Positions 1-11,178 of a DNA stretch of 64,000 nucleotides are shown piece after piece (position 1 is the first letter of the stretch; every line of letters starts with the position of its first letter). The translations under genes and the position numbers were made by a program. Source of the stretch: Anthostomella pinea. Taxonomy: Eukaryota; Ascomycota; Sordariomycetes; Xylariales; Xylariaceae. Where the stretch lies: contig CAUWAG010000010.1 of NCBI GenBank assembly GCA_963556695.1, forward strand, positions 1,736,001 to 1,800,000, written 5' to 3'. Below the pieces are notes generated by a model. It worked only from the letters and a program-made list of their open reading frames with translations. It was not told the DNA's origin and searched no databases.

Positions 1-194
1 GCAGCAGGGCGTTGTTGCCTATACAACCGACTTTCGGATATCGCGCATAGGAGCGCATATCTTTGTGTTTGACCGCTGGGGAGCGATCAAACGCTACCGA
101 ACGATAGCTGCGCTTATAACCCGACGAAGCGCAGCGTACTCTTTTCGTAACACCGTTTCGTCATTCAACAAGGTTGACCACCCTTCTCTTAGTC
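1..194. other. Upstream flank of first gene
   Basis: Short flank before the first ATG of the four-span membrane protein. It probably holds that gene's 5' leader. I see no open frame with coding character and no recognisable RNA gene. Confidence 0.4.
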
Positions 195-1607
195 ATGGCC
201 GTCTCTCGTGTTATGCCAGCCGTGCTTGGCCTTGCCGCTCTCCTGGCGACTGCGGCCATTTTTGCGCTGGATGTGGTCCTTGCTCACGGCCTCTCGACGT
301 CGACTTCGCCCGTGAGAATAGCGGCAGCTGTTGCATCAGCCCTTGAAGCAATCGTGCTCGCCATCATGATCGTCCTACTTGCCGGCTGTATTCAAGGGTC
401 AACGTATCTTGGCGCAAGGCGATCGAGCGCTCTATATTTTCCGGCGACGCTTGTCGCAAGCCTGCTGGCTTCGACGGTGTCTGTCGCCGAGCTGGTCTTG
501 ATGGGCAAGACGGCGAACCTGCCCGAGACGATTCTCCAAGTGCCTTCGACAAGATTTCTGGTTGGAGCGTCCGTCGCCCTTGGTTTCGCATCCGCAGGTC
601 AACTCGTCTTCATCGTGGTCATGTTCGTACTGCATCGATTGTCCGACCCCGACCAGGCGCTGTCCCTACATACCACCGAAGAGGGTCATCGCTCTTCTCC
701 ATTGCAAAAACGGGTCAAGTCTATTCCGTACTCTCAGACACGAACCGCCGTCTTTAAGCCGTCAAAATCTTATGATGGAGGATCGGCAGGGTATCCTACT
801 CCACCAGGTTCCAGCAGTGGACGTTCGGCGGCCGAGACCGTGAGCTCCATCCGCAGCTCTCTGTCCCATGCCATGCGCCCGATGGGCTCCAGGACAGGAC
901 TTCTTTCAAACGGCGCCAGGACTGGAAGACGACCTCCGTCAATCGACCCGAGTCTATACTCGCAACGGACGAATCCGACGGAGGAGAGCTTCGATTCTTG
1001 GGACACGTCATCGCTTGAGCCTCATCACCGTCAGATGGTTCTAGACTCTTCTCCACAGCCGTCCCGGTTTCTGGAGACTATCCCGGCCAGCCCGGCGACC
1101 AGCAGAAGTCCCAGCCCCGGCTGCCCGCTCGATCTCGAAGAACCGAAGCGTTATCGAAGCCGGAGTTTCAGCCCCGTCCCTAGACCTCAAGTAGAGCGTA
1201 CCTTGACGCCCCAGTCGTCCACCGACGAGCTGCACATCCACCCGCTCTTCCGATCAGACTCGCCCGTACCCCCGCCTGCCTCGTCGCCCGGTACCATTGT
1301 GGTTGCGTCGCCCAACGCTGGGCAGATCATCCCGGGGAAGTCCGTGAAGCGGATGCGCAGCGACAGTCTACCCGCGTCCAGAAGTCCCCTCAGTCGGCAA
1401 GGGAGCCGCGACAGCAGCCTGACGACGCCACGTCCCAGTGAGGATGGGCACCTCCGGATAGAGGAGGTGGAGGAGAGGAAGATGACACCGCCAATCCCCG
1501 ACTGGATCCTGAGCGCCGGATCGCGGACGAGTCTTACCGAGTACCAACTCAGAAAACAACGGGATCGGGACGCTACTCCTTCGGATACCGGAAGTCCACT
1601 TGGATGA
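195..1607 (+). CDS. Four-span membrane protein with long Ser/Pro-rich tail, unknown function
   Basis: A 470-residue intronless protein read from the first ATG at 195; the open frame reaches back to a TTG at 174, which I do not take as the start. The first ~150 residues contain four hydrophobic stretches, at about residues 7-31, 45-70, 85-110 and 120-145. The charged loop between spans 2 and 3 contains a YLGARR motif. The remaining ~320 residues are rich in Ser, Pro, Arg and Thr and look disordered, with many S-P and R-S-x-S sites typical of a phosphorylated cytosolic tail. The layout resembles fungal hypothetical membrane proteins of the MARVEL-like four-helix type, but I see no diagnostic motif. 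Function and localisation are unknown; an integral membrane location is inferred from hydrophobicity only. Confidence 0.75.
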   Translation: MAVSRVMPAVLGLAALLATAAIFALDVVLAHGLSTSTSPVRIAAAVASALEAIVLAIMIVLLAGCIQGSTYLGARRSSALYFPATLVASLLASTVSVAELVLMGKTANLPETILQVPSTRFLVGASVALGFASAGQLVFIVVMFVLHRLSDPDQALSLHTTEEGHRSSPLQKRVKSIPYSQTRTAVFKPSKSYDGGSAGYPTPPGSSSGRSAAETVSSIRSSLSHAMRPMGSRTGLLSNGARTGRRPPSIDPSLYSQRTNPTEESFDSWDTSSLEPHHRQMVLDSSPQPSRFLETIPASPATSRSPSPGCPLDLEEPKRYRSRSFSPVPRPQVERTLTPQSSTDELHIHPLFRSDSPVPPPASSPGTIVVASPNAGQIIPGKSVKRMRSDSLPASRSPLSRQGSRDSSLTTPRPSEDGHLRIEEVEERKMTPPIPDWILSAGSRTSLTEYQLRKQRDRDATPSDTGSPLG

Positions 1608-2717
1608 GGAAAAAAGCAGGCGAGGCGATGACCTGCATGATTCGATGACAACGACAAGCCCGCCGACTAGGACCAGAAGACCTGTCGTGATAGAGCTCGC
1701 GCATATTTGTTTGTAGATGGTTGTTTCCCGCTTGGGAGGGGCCGACGGCTGGGTTTCTGGATCATTGGGAGATACCATTGTGTTTTTGAGCGCGGCGTTT
1801 CATTATATTCTAAAAAGGGGCTCCCGAGCAGAGCCACCACGTTCCCCCGTTCCTTGCTGCTGCTACCTGGCTGGAGGATCGGGGTTAGGATGGCTACCTA
1901 TAATGTGTAGTCAAAACTTGTATAGATATAAAATGAGTAAAATCGTTGAAAGCAACAATCAGAACTTGTTCCACACCTGCAGCATTTTGGGTTTCTGAAG
2001 GATGAACTTGCCTCGGGCCGAGCGCTTTCTCAGAGCTAAAGTTGCTCATCCGACATACCTGAGTACATGCATGTGAGACGCGTGGTTCTACATACAATAA
2101 CCTTCAGACTGAAACTGACTGAGACGGTGACACTGACGTACCAAGGGATATTGCTATGTTACCCGCAATCTCCGCATGGAGTGTAGTGGTGATGCACGTG
2201 GCACGCGTGTGATCCTATTCGAATGACTGGATGTGCTCGTGGGCCAGCCGGCAAGGCGTGCAACTGGAGACAAATACCCTCCAGACCGCAAGCGAAACAG
2301 AGATGCATATGTCTCCAAGGTTGTTCAAGCGCGCGGGTGTTAAGGTATGAACCTGAACAGCGCCAAGAAAAGACTTTGAGATTCCCCATATTTCGTCCGC
2401 ATCCACTCACTCACAGCTTGAGCTCCAGCGGTCCAGCCTTTTCTGGCCACCCGTAGACTGGAGTCTGACGTCTATTAGCCGCAGCAGACGGGACCCACGC
2501 AGCCGCCACTGCCCGCCGCCCGCTCTCTCGCCCCGCGACACATCATAGCTGCTACCTGGTGAATTTCCAGCCTTTCCTCCCTCCTCCACCACCAATACCT
2601 TACCACCCATCACCAGAGCCAGGAAGGGTTGAACGAACCCTCTCTCAACAAATACCCACAAGTCTCTGCGACGAGCAACCAACACAACACCACAAGTTCG
2701 ACGTAGCCACCGCCAAC
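1608..2717. other. Intergenic, downstream of membrane protein and RAD23 promoter/leader
   Basis: About 1.1 kb between two same-strand genes. The last ~200 bases before the RAD23 ATG are C/T- and CA-rich, as is common in fungal 5' leaders. Small frames in this stretch overlap one another and show no family signal. Confidence 0.5.
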
Positions 2718-4383
2718 ATGAAGGTCACTTTCAAGGTATGGCAAACCGCTGCCGGGCTGTGGGGAGGTCAGGCTGAGAGTCTCGAGGGAGCTCAAGCTTC
2801 CAGCCTCTCGACCTGCCCATCGAAGCAGTTTACTTCCCATGGTCACTGATGCCGATCGCTAACCCTACCTGCTGTACCTAGGATCTGAAGCAACAAAAGT
2901 TCACGCTCGATGTCGAGCCCACCGATCTTGTATGTCGTCATCCTACTGGCGCAGCTGTCTACAACGGAAAAATCCACTGCCAAAGCTTCCCCGTCGCCGA
3001 CATACCTCTAGATGTGCCGGCTCTGACATGACCATGACAGGTTTCGGCCGTGAAGCAGAGAATCTCCGAGGAGAAAGGATGGGACCCCAAGGCGCAGAAG
3101 CTCATCTACTCCGGTACGCATCGCATATCCCCACATACGACTGCTATACGAGGACCACAGCTGCTGACCTGTATCAAGGCAAAATTCTCAAGGATGAAGA
3201 CACCGTTGCGACCTACAAGATCGAAGAGAAGGGATTCGTCGTCTGCATGGTCAACAAGGTATGGGCGACCAACTGCATTTTCCTATACCCATACACAGCT
3301 GCTAATAATCGCACAGGCTAAGCCAGCTCCTGCTGCCGCTGCCCCTGCTTCGTCGAGCTCTGTCCCCGAAACTCCTGCGCGATCGACTGCCGCGACTCCG
3401 GCTGCTCCGCCCGCTCCCTCTCATTCCGCAGGTGCCGCTGCCGCTGTCCCCGCCACACCGTCTCCTGCGCCTGCCGCCGGTGGCCAGAGCGGGACCGACA
3501 GCTCTATGGCCATGGGTGCCGAGCGCGCTGCTGTGATCGCCAACATGGAAGCTATGGGATTCGAGCGAGCCCAGATCGAGGCCGCTCTCCGCGCAGCGTT
3601 CTTCAACCCTGACCGCGCCGTTGAGTACCTCTTGACCGTGAGCTTTACGAGGCTATTGTTCTGGACTCATCAAAACTGACATTTCTACGTAGGGGATCCC
3701 GGAGAGTGCTCAACAGCAACAGCCCCAACCAGCAGCAGCTGCTCCTGCTTCTGGCGCGCCGGCTGCTGCTCCGGCTGCGCAACCCGCCGAGGCAGAAGGT
3801 GGAGATAACGTTAACCTCTTCGATCTCGCTGCTCAGGCCGGTCGAGGTGGTAGCCGTGGAGGAGCCGGTGGCAATGCGGCGGCTACTGCTACTGCTGCTG
3901 CTGCCGCAGCCGCAGCCGCAGCCAGTGCTACCCCTCCCGGAGGTGGACGGGATCTCGGAAACCTTGACTTCTTGAGAAACAATGCCCAGTTCCAACAGCT
4001 TCGACAGGTCGTTCAACAGCAACCGCAAATGCTCGAGCCGATTCTGCAGCAGCTTGGTGCTGGAAACCCGCAACTCGCCCAGCTCATCGCACAGAACCCC
4101 GACCAATTCTTGCAGTTGCTTGGTGAGGACGGCGATGATGATGCCCCTCTGCCCCCCGGTGCCCAGGCTATCAGTGTGACCGAGGAAGAGCGTGATGCGA
4201 TTGAGCGAGTATGTCTGAGAATCTTCCGATGCTGCCGTTCATAATATGCTAATCACACCACAGTTATGTCGTCTGGGTTTCGACCGTGAAGCGGCGATTC
4301 AGGCGTACTTTGCATGCGACAAGAACGAGGAGCTGGCCGCCAACTTCCTGTTCGATCAGCCCGAGGAGGACGACGCGGCGTAG
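2718..4383 (+). CDS. RAD23: UV excision repair / proteasome shuttle protein Rad23
   Basis: Ubiquitin receptor that delivers polyubiquitinated substrates to the 26S proteasome and pairs with Rad4/XPC in nucleotide excision repair (family knowledge). Seven exons splice to 391 residues: 2718-2735, 2882-2929, 3041-3113, 3179-3258, 3317-3637, 3693-4208 and 4264-4383, all with GT-AG borders and consistent phases. The order is an N-terminal ubiquitin-like domain (1-74, starting MKVTFKDLKQQ), an Ala/Pro linker, UBA1 (~140-180, [15 protein letters not shown]), a Gly/Ala/Gln-rich linker, the XPC-binding domain (~267-327, beginning [15 protein letters not shown]) and UBA2 (~345-385, [20 protein letters not shown]). 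This full four-domain architecture and normal length make the call firm. The first four exons are very short, and three introns interrupt the ubiquitin-like domain. Confidence 0.96.
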
Positions 4384-5172
4384 AATTAGCCATGTCACGT
4401 TGTGTATCACTCATCTCGCCTCCCAACCGCCTCCCGAACACCCTTTTCTCACGATATCCAGCATGATGACCTCTCTTTCTTTCACTAATAGGCCCCTGCT
4501 ATCACCCTCGCGGTGCTTCGTTCACTGTCCGTTTTGACATATACGAAACACATCATTCGGCTAGGGGGAACAGGTCACTGGAGTGGAGGAGTCTGCACAT
4601 CTAGTCTAGACAAGGACGGGATCTTTGAGTTCCGCCCCATGTTCTTCTCTGGGAACTGTGGGCCAGCTTACGCAGTCTGTCCATAGGGAAGAAACACGAA
4701 ATAAAAAGTTGAACAACTAAGAGCCTGGAATGCTATGGATGAGTGATTCTTGAAAATAAGTTCTAAAAGTGAAGTGACTTCAAGAAATGAGCCAACGGAT
4801 TGTTTCTGTAGGCACGTACTCGGTTACCAAATATAAGGGGCCAGTCAGGAGCTTGAACGTTCGCCCCGTCAATTTTTCCATTCATGGACACATGTCATTC
4901 ATCCTATTTCATACAGTACAGTTCTATCCTCTTGAGCAGCAATGAAACTTTTGTGATTCTAGCCGCAGAACGATGTCGAGTACCGGTGACACCGACTCTC
5001 TTCTCAAATGCAACATTGAAGCGAGCCGCTGCTGTGGCGTGGGTGTGAGCGCATTCCGACTCCTGTCCCATACCCCTATCCTGGCTATGCAAGCTGGAAG
5101 ATGAAAGAAGGAGAAAAAACGGGGTATCAAATGAAATGCAGCTTGTCGTTCCGCGGTCAGGCCTGAATCGGT
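4384..5172. other. Convergent intergenic region, RAD23 / BDP1
   Basis: About 790 bases between the 3' ends of two convergent genes; it should hold both 3' UTRs and poly(A) sites. Around 4740-4850 it is A-rich, with AATAAA-like words such as the AATAAAAAG near 4700. No gene seen. Confidence 0.5.
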
Positions 5173-5249
5173 TCAGGCTGAAATTGCAACCTGGGCACCC
5201 GTGTCTAGGTCATAAACTTCGTCTTCAACCTCCTCAACCCCCTCCGCCC

Positions 5250-5322
<73 letters not shown>

Positions 5323-7209
5323 GCCCTCGCCCTCGCCATCAGCGGGGGCATCTCCGTCGTTTTTGCCATCGCCATCGCCATCGCCACCGGCGGGCACATC
5401 GTCATCATCGTCCATGAGACCAGCGGCCCTGCGCTCCTGCTTGAGGCGCTCGACCTCCTTGTTGTACTCCTCAGCCAGCTTGTAGTGTTCGGCCTTGATG
5501 TTATCAACCTCCTGCCACACGGTCTCCGTCTGCGTCGCCTTGTACTCGTCCAGGTCGATGCCGACCTTTTTCTCGCCGCGGACCATGACCGCCTGGTTGA
5601 TACGGTTGGGGCGCTGCCTCTCCTCGGTGTTGAACTTCTTCTTGACGGCCCGCCGGTCCTTGTTGGGGAACATGTGCGAGATGGTCTCGAAGTCGGTGCC
5701 GAACATGCGGAGATACTTGTAGAACATCGTTGTGTCTTCGTCGCTCCAGTAATTGGACCCCATGTTTCGCTTGGAGTAGCTGGCGGATGTTATGTGGTGA
5801 CTGAAGTCGTCTTCTTCGACCGTTTCTAGCGTCGACATGTCTTGTTGATGCCTGTCGACCTGAAGGGAGGACTGGTTGATGATGATTTGTCCGTCGATGA
5901 TTTCGTAGCCTACACCTGAGTCCGCCGCCCCAATACCCACACCTGCACGTAGTTCGGCTGTATTGAGGCCACGCCCTTGACCGCTGCCTTCAGCCGGAGT
6001 ACCCGCACGAGACCCTGCCTCCGAATTCTCTGTCGGAGCAATACCCAGTCTGAGCTTCTCTCGTTCAAGCCTCTTCTGCCGGTTTTTTGCGCGTGCCTCG
6101 CGCGCTCGCTCCTCGATGATATCTGCGTGCTTAAATCTCTTGCCGATGCCAAGATCTCTGACCAGGTCGCCGACTTTCATTGTGGCATGATCGACTGTCA
6201 AAGTCTCGGCATCCTCTGGGGTTGGAGACCGTCTCCGTCGCCTCGCCGGCTTAGCCTGAGCATTTGCTTCTTCGCATTCTGCGGCGGCAGCATCGCCATC
6301 TCCGGCTGCTGGCGCTACGGCTGCTGGCGGTGCCTTCTTACGCTGCCGCTTCTGTTTGGGTGCTGCGCCTTCTGCAGCTGTCCCACCTTCGGTTGTAGTC
6401 GGCTTGCGCTTCCGAGGTGCTCTCTTCTTGGGGGCGGGCGCAGGAGTAGGAGCAGGTGCTGCAGGTTCGTCCACAGGTGGTATGACCGCGATAGTGTCAG
6501 GGGCAGGCGCTGGTGAAGGAGGGGCGGTCGGTGGTACACCTCTATCTCCAGCTGGAGTAGAGGAATCCGGCGACAACACCCTAACAGCAGCAGATCTTGA
6601 GGCAGTAGTTTGAGAGGTCCCCTCAGACACACGGGGTACCGTGTTGTCCTTCTCGATGCTTGGAATTGGCGGGGGGCTTGTCATTGACGCTTCAGGCGCC
6701 GGCGTTGGCCTTGTTGCCCGCTCAGCCTGCGACTGAGCTGGAGTCCTAAGCTGTTGTGCAACATGTCCTTCCGTCGTCGAATTTGAAGATGTTGTGGGTA
6801 TCGACGCTTCCGGGGGCGGTTGAGATGGAGCGGCCGCTGACCGAGGTTCAGGTTCAGGTCCATGCTCAGGCTCAGGTTCATGCTCTGGCTCTGGCTCAGG
6901 CGCAGGCGCGGGCTCGGGTTCGGGCTGGTGTGGAGGTGGAGGGGGTTGTTGTATCGGTGGCTTTTCCGGTGCACTAGCTTGCGGTTCTGTCGGTGCATGG
7001 CTAGCCGTCTCGGTAGAGGGGATAGTAGTGGGCTCGGATGGGTTGGAAGGGGCGGGAGTTGATGCCTGGGACTGAGAATCAACAGTAGGTGTTTGAGTCG
7101 TACTGGCAGATGCAGCCGTTGCAGGCGGCTTGGAGGGACCAGCTCCGGGACGAGGACGGGCCTTTGGCTTGAAGGACAAGCCTCCGGTCTTCTTCAGCAT
7201 GGAACTCAT
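5173..7209 (-). CDS. BDP1: Transcription factor TFIIIB subunit B'' (Bdp1)
   Basis: Component of TFIIIB that, with TBP and Brf1, recruits RNA polymerase III to tRNA and 5S genes (family knowledge). Intronless, 678 residues, nuclear. The N-terminus (MSSMLKKTGGLSFKPKARPR) is the short basic motif usual for fungal Bdp1. Residues ~20-330 are low-complexity Pro/Thr/Glu/Ala with a PEPEP-type block at ~100-125 and basic clusters. A conserved segment at ~345-380 (TMKVGDLVRDLGIGKRFKHA) leads to the SANT/Myb domain at ~485-537, containing YWSDEDTTMFYKYLRMFGTD and the KDRRAVKKKF region. The C-terminus ends in an unusual Gly-Glu alternating tract encoded by a hexanucleotide repeat. The gene is divergent from BRE1 with about 0.8 kb between starts. 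Confidence 0.93.
5251..5334. repeat. Hexanucleotide repeat (ACCCTC)12 plus (GCCCTC)2
   Basis: Twelve perfect ACCCTC units at 5251-5322 followed by two GCCCTC units. Read on the minus strand inside BDP1 it encodes alternating Gly-Glu. Because the unit is six bases, changes in copy number keep the frame. Confidence 0.95.
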
Positions 7210-8003
7210 GGCTGCTGCGGCCGCTCAGTGCTCCGAGGTTGCGGCTATGCTCGATTTGTAGTGGACGTCGTCGTTGACATGGTCGTCCAGGCTTTTGGAG
7301 GGGTAACCCGCGATGGGAACAATCAGATTGAGCTTCGAATGGATCGCCGAGCTGAGGATAAGAGGTCCCGGGGGCATGCAGTGAGATCGGGATCTACTGC
7401 TGCAGCAACCGGGTTATGGGCGAGATGGGCTCGGTTGAGAATATCTATCCCAATTGTCGATTGTCAATGTTGGTGGGCATCTGGACTTTTTCCAGTCATT
7501 CCGAATGGGAGATGGAGATGAGGTGGGGACCTCGGAGGCACGGCCCACTCAAGATCCTTATCTCATTCTGATAACCAGTCTATGTCCAAGAACCGCCTAG
7601 CTCCATGCCGGCCCAGCCAGCGTGTTGAATTGAACATGGATTTTTCGTCCACTTCACTGTTCGGTCTGTCTCCTGGGACCGCTGCCATTGTTCTCTCCTC
7701 AGATCATCCACCACCATCACAGCAAGTTGGCCTTCCTCTCCCACTCCCTCGCCCTCGTCCTCACCCTCTTCCACCCGACAACGACTCCTCTCGATGGACT
7801 ACCGCCAGCAGTGATGCGACCGCACTACACCCTACGTCCTGCAGATCTTCAGACTACTCTTTCGAGCGGCATTCGAGCCGACCGTTCTCCATTCGCCGTC
7901 CTCTCCACCTTCGTTGAGCCCACTCCTTTTCCACGATCCATTCACCCGCTGATTCCCTCTACCCCTTCGCTTGTCCTGTCCTCGCCGCCCTGCTTTCATT
8001 CTG
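7210..8003. promoter_or_regulatory. Divergent promoter region BDP1 / BRE1
   Basis: About 0.8 kb between the starts of two divergent nuclear genes. The BRE1-proximal 300 bases are strongly C/T-rich (7680-8000), a usual trait of fungal core promoters and leaders. No discrete operator is recognised. Confidence 0.5.
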
Positions 8004-10673
8004 ATGCCTCTGTCTACATCTCCGACAACTGCCCCTCTCTCGACTCGCGTCAAGATGGAGGACCGCAAGAGACCTGCTCTCAGCAGCACAGACGACATCG
8101 CGCCTCCCACCAAACGACAGGCCATCAACGGTGGTAGCAAATCCAAGGACGACACCGAAATGAAAGATGAAGCCTGGGTTGAGGTAAGTGTCTCGCCTGC
8201 GAGATTCCCTCTTGTCTGATCTTGCTTTGCACGCGAACGTTTCACCCCATTGTACCATCCTTGCGGGTGCGGTTGTTTCACCCAGCACGAGACCTCTGCA
8301 GCCCCCGCTCCCAGTTGTCAGCCGGACACTCTACTCACAATCTCAGAACTGATGCGCGGCTTTACTGGCATCAGCACCATATCTCACTATCACCACATGC
8401 TCCTCTTGATATCCTCATGCGCTTGTCTGTCAACCACAATTCGAGTCACCGCGTCCATCGCCACCAGAGTATACGAAGAAGGAAGTCGCTGACAGATTTG
8501 GACTGGCTAGGATTATCAGAAGGATGCCATATACCGACAGATGCTCGAGTACAAACGCGAAAAGGGTACGTTGGAGACACGCCTCGAGGAGTTTGTCAAG
8601 CGATCTACGCACCACGATGATCACCTACGAATCGTCGACGCTTGGTGGCTACAGGTGAGTCGCGCACGCAGAGGAACTATGATATGCGAGTATAGGATAT
8701 GCTGATACGGTGTCAGTTGCTGCAAGAAGTAGAGCTTATGGTCGAAGGCAATGTCCCTTTCGAGGCTGGATCTGAGGGTACGATCTCCATTTCACCATAC
8801 TTTTGGACAGAGGCTAATATTAAGAAGGAGAGCATTTATTCCCAACCAAGGCCCTTTTCCGAGACATGGAGGAGTTTGAGTCACACCTGAGCGAAAAGGC
8901 GTCGTCGATCAAGAAGATGCTCGAGACCTTATTTTCTCGGCTGTCAAGTACTCGGGGCCAACTCACACCCAACGTTCCCAACCTAGAATCCCAAGTCAAT
9001 GCGCTCCTGGCCAACCAGAAAGATTTCCTCGTCAAGCTTGACCGCCTCGCGTCAGATAAGGAGAGCCTCTCAGACCAGCTCAACACCGCTACCCTTAGAT
9101 ACTTAAAGGCCGAAAGAAAGCTCGACAGAGTAAAAAGTGCGCAGGTACAAAAACTTGAACAGCAGGCACTTGCTCATGCCACCGCTCGTCCGCCTGCGGG
9201 CTCCGGCCAAGAGAACGGCATGGGTGTGGACCAGACCAATGGGAACTACGAAACTCTACAACTATCTTTGCAAGAGGCCAACGCCGTAGCGTGCAAGCAA
9301 AAGGAACAGTTGGAGCTTGCTTTATCACAGAACAAGGCTCTCCAGGAAGAAGTTACATCTGTGCAAGCCCGACTAACGAATCTTACGGACGAGGACTATT
9401 CTCGTACAGAAATATTCAAGTTGTTCAAGAGTCAGAACGAGGATCTCATCCGGAAGATGAACACCCTGGAAGCAGATAACCACAACCTTAAATCGGCAGC
9501 AGCGCGATTAAAGGAGGAGAGAGAGTTGAGCCGTCAGAAGGTCGAATCAGAAGCTCAGGTCCTTATCGCAGAACTTGAAGACCAGCTGCAGCAAGCGGAC
9601 ACCAGCCTTGCGCGCGTTAGAGCCGCAAGAGATGAAATGCATGCTGATGTGACGATGCTCAAGGCGAGCAAGGAGCAGGAGAAATCGGCTTTCGAACACA
9701 TGAAGGAACTTGTTGGCGCAAAAGAGGAACGTATCTCTGCTCTGGAGTCCGAGCTGCAACGCCTGCAACGCAGCGAGGACGTAGACATGACAGCGCGTCC
9801 AGAAGTTGATGAGTTGTCGCCGGAGGAGCTTCGGGAGAAGTACAAGAAACTAATGCGAGACTACGAATCGATCGAAAATGAGCTGCCCGGGATGACGAAT
9901 GCCGTAAGGAAGTTCCAGGCTCTAGCGAACAAGAAGGTGATGGACTTCACTGCGCAAGAAGAACGTGTTGCCATGGCGATTGCGGAGAAGGGCAAAGCGG
10001 ACTCGAAGTACTTCAACGCACGCAAGGATGGGGATGCGAGGCAGGAAGAGATCAAGCGCTTGCGATCGCAAAACGGCAAGAGTTCTGAGATTATATCTCA
10101 GCTCAAGGACGTCGAAGCGCACAACCGAACGCTGGTCACAAACCTGGACAAGCAGCTGGCCGATCTGAAACAGACGAATGCCTCCACCATGGCCGACAAC
10201 AAGAAGCTGGAATCCTCCAGCAGCGAAATATCGCGGCGCTACGATGCTCTGAAGCAACAAGTCGCGGAACTGACGAACTTGGCGAAATCCAAGGATTCTA
10301 CATCCGCTATCGCTAAAGAGCGAGCCACTACATCCGAAGCGGATGCTGAAAAGCTCAAGGTCCGTCTCGAATCTGCAACGAAGGAGCGTGAGAAGTGGAA
10401 GGCCAAGAGCTTGAGCAACTCTTCCGAGGAGGAGGAAATGCTGCGCGTAAGCACACCTAACATCTCTGCAGTCTTACTGTTGGCTGACGTGGCATCCAGA
10501 ATATGGCGACTTGCTCTGTCTGCAAGAAGGATTTCAAGAACACGGCACTCCGCACTTGCGGACATATCTTCTGCAAGGGCTGCGTCGAAGACAGGCTTGT
10601 CAACCGATTGCGGAAGTGCCCGAATTGCAACAAGTCCTTCGACAGGTCCGACGCCATGACCGTTCACCTTTAG
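8004..10673 (+). CDS. BRE1: E3 ubiquitin ligase Bre1 (histone H2B ubiquitination)
   Basis: RING ligase that, with Rad6, monoubiquitinates histone H2B and so promotes H3K4/K79 methylation (family knowledge). Proposed exons are 8004-8183, 8511-8654, 8717-8777, 8825-10446 and 10500-10673, giving 726 residues; phases agree at each junction. The acceptor of intron 3 could be 8825 or 8828. I chose the ATG at 8004 because the 17 residues before the inner Met (8055, MEDRKRPA) look like the usual fungal N-terminus; 8055 is the alternative. The N-terminal part includes [19 protein letters not shown] and [15 protein letters not shown], both typical of Bre1. The middle ~500 residues are almost continuous coiled coil. 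The last 57 residues form a C3HC4 RING ([21 protein letters not shown]). The RING is a separate exon, so an unspliced reading would lose it. Confidence 0.93.
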
Positions 10674-11178
10674 ATAAGACATGGGGGCTTGAACCCTGGA
10701 CCATTCTCTCGGACGACCTTGCTGCCGCTCACGCTGATCACGAGGCACCAGACCACGTTCACCTGCGCCTGAATGGAGGGGCAGATGGGTATTTGTAAGA
10801 TGTGATGTACATAATAGGGGAAATCACGAATTGGGCAGGCCAATTATTGTATGACGATCGCGCAATAGCTGCGCAATGGAACGCACTCGCGCATCGGACA
10901 GTAGAAATTGTGGTCAAGGCTGGGCGGCTCAGGATGAACCGCCGCTAGCACGGCCGTTTTCACAGGTATAGGAGAGCGGGAAACAAAGGAGTGGCTGGCC
11001 TCATTAGGTACCTCTCTGCACTCAGCCAGTCTTGGCATTGTCAGATTCAAGCTTCAGAGCACAGGATAGCATGCGAAGTGCGACAGTTGATGATGTAGTA
11101 ATAAAACGGTGCGAGCCCTTGTGATACTACAAAGTGAGAGGTGATTCGCATCTTTCTTTCGTTTAATGATCCATATAC
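10674..11178. other. Convergent intergenic region, BRE1 / SARAF-like
   Basis: About 500 bases between 3' ends. It presumably holds both 3' UTRs, with an AATAAAA word near 11099. No gene seen. Confidence 0.45.

Noticed and set aside
6315..7082. Long antisense and shifted frames inside BDP1
   Set aside because: They are shadows of the low-complexity Pro/Glu/Ala coding sequence.
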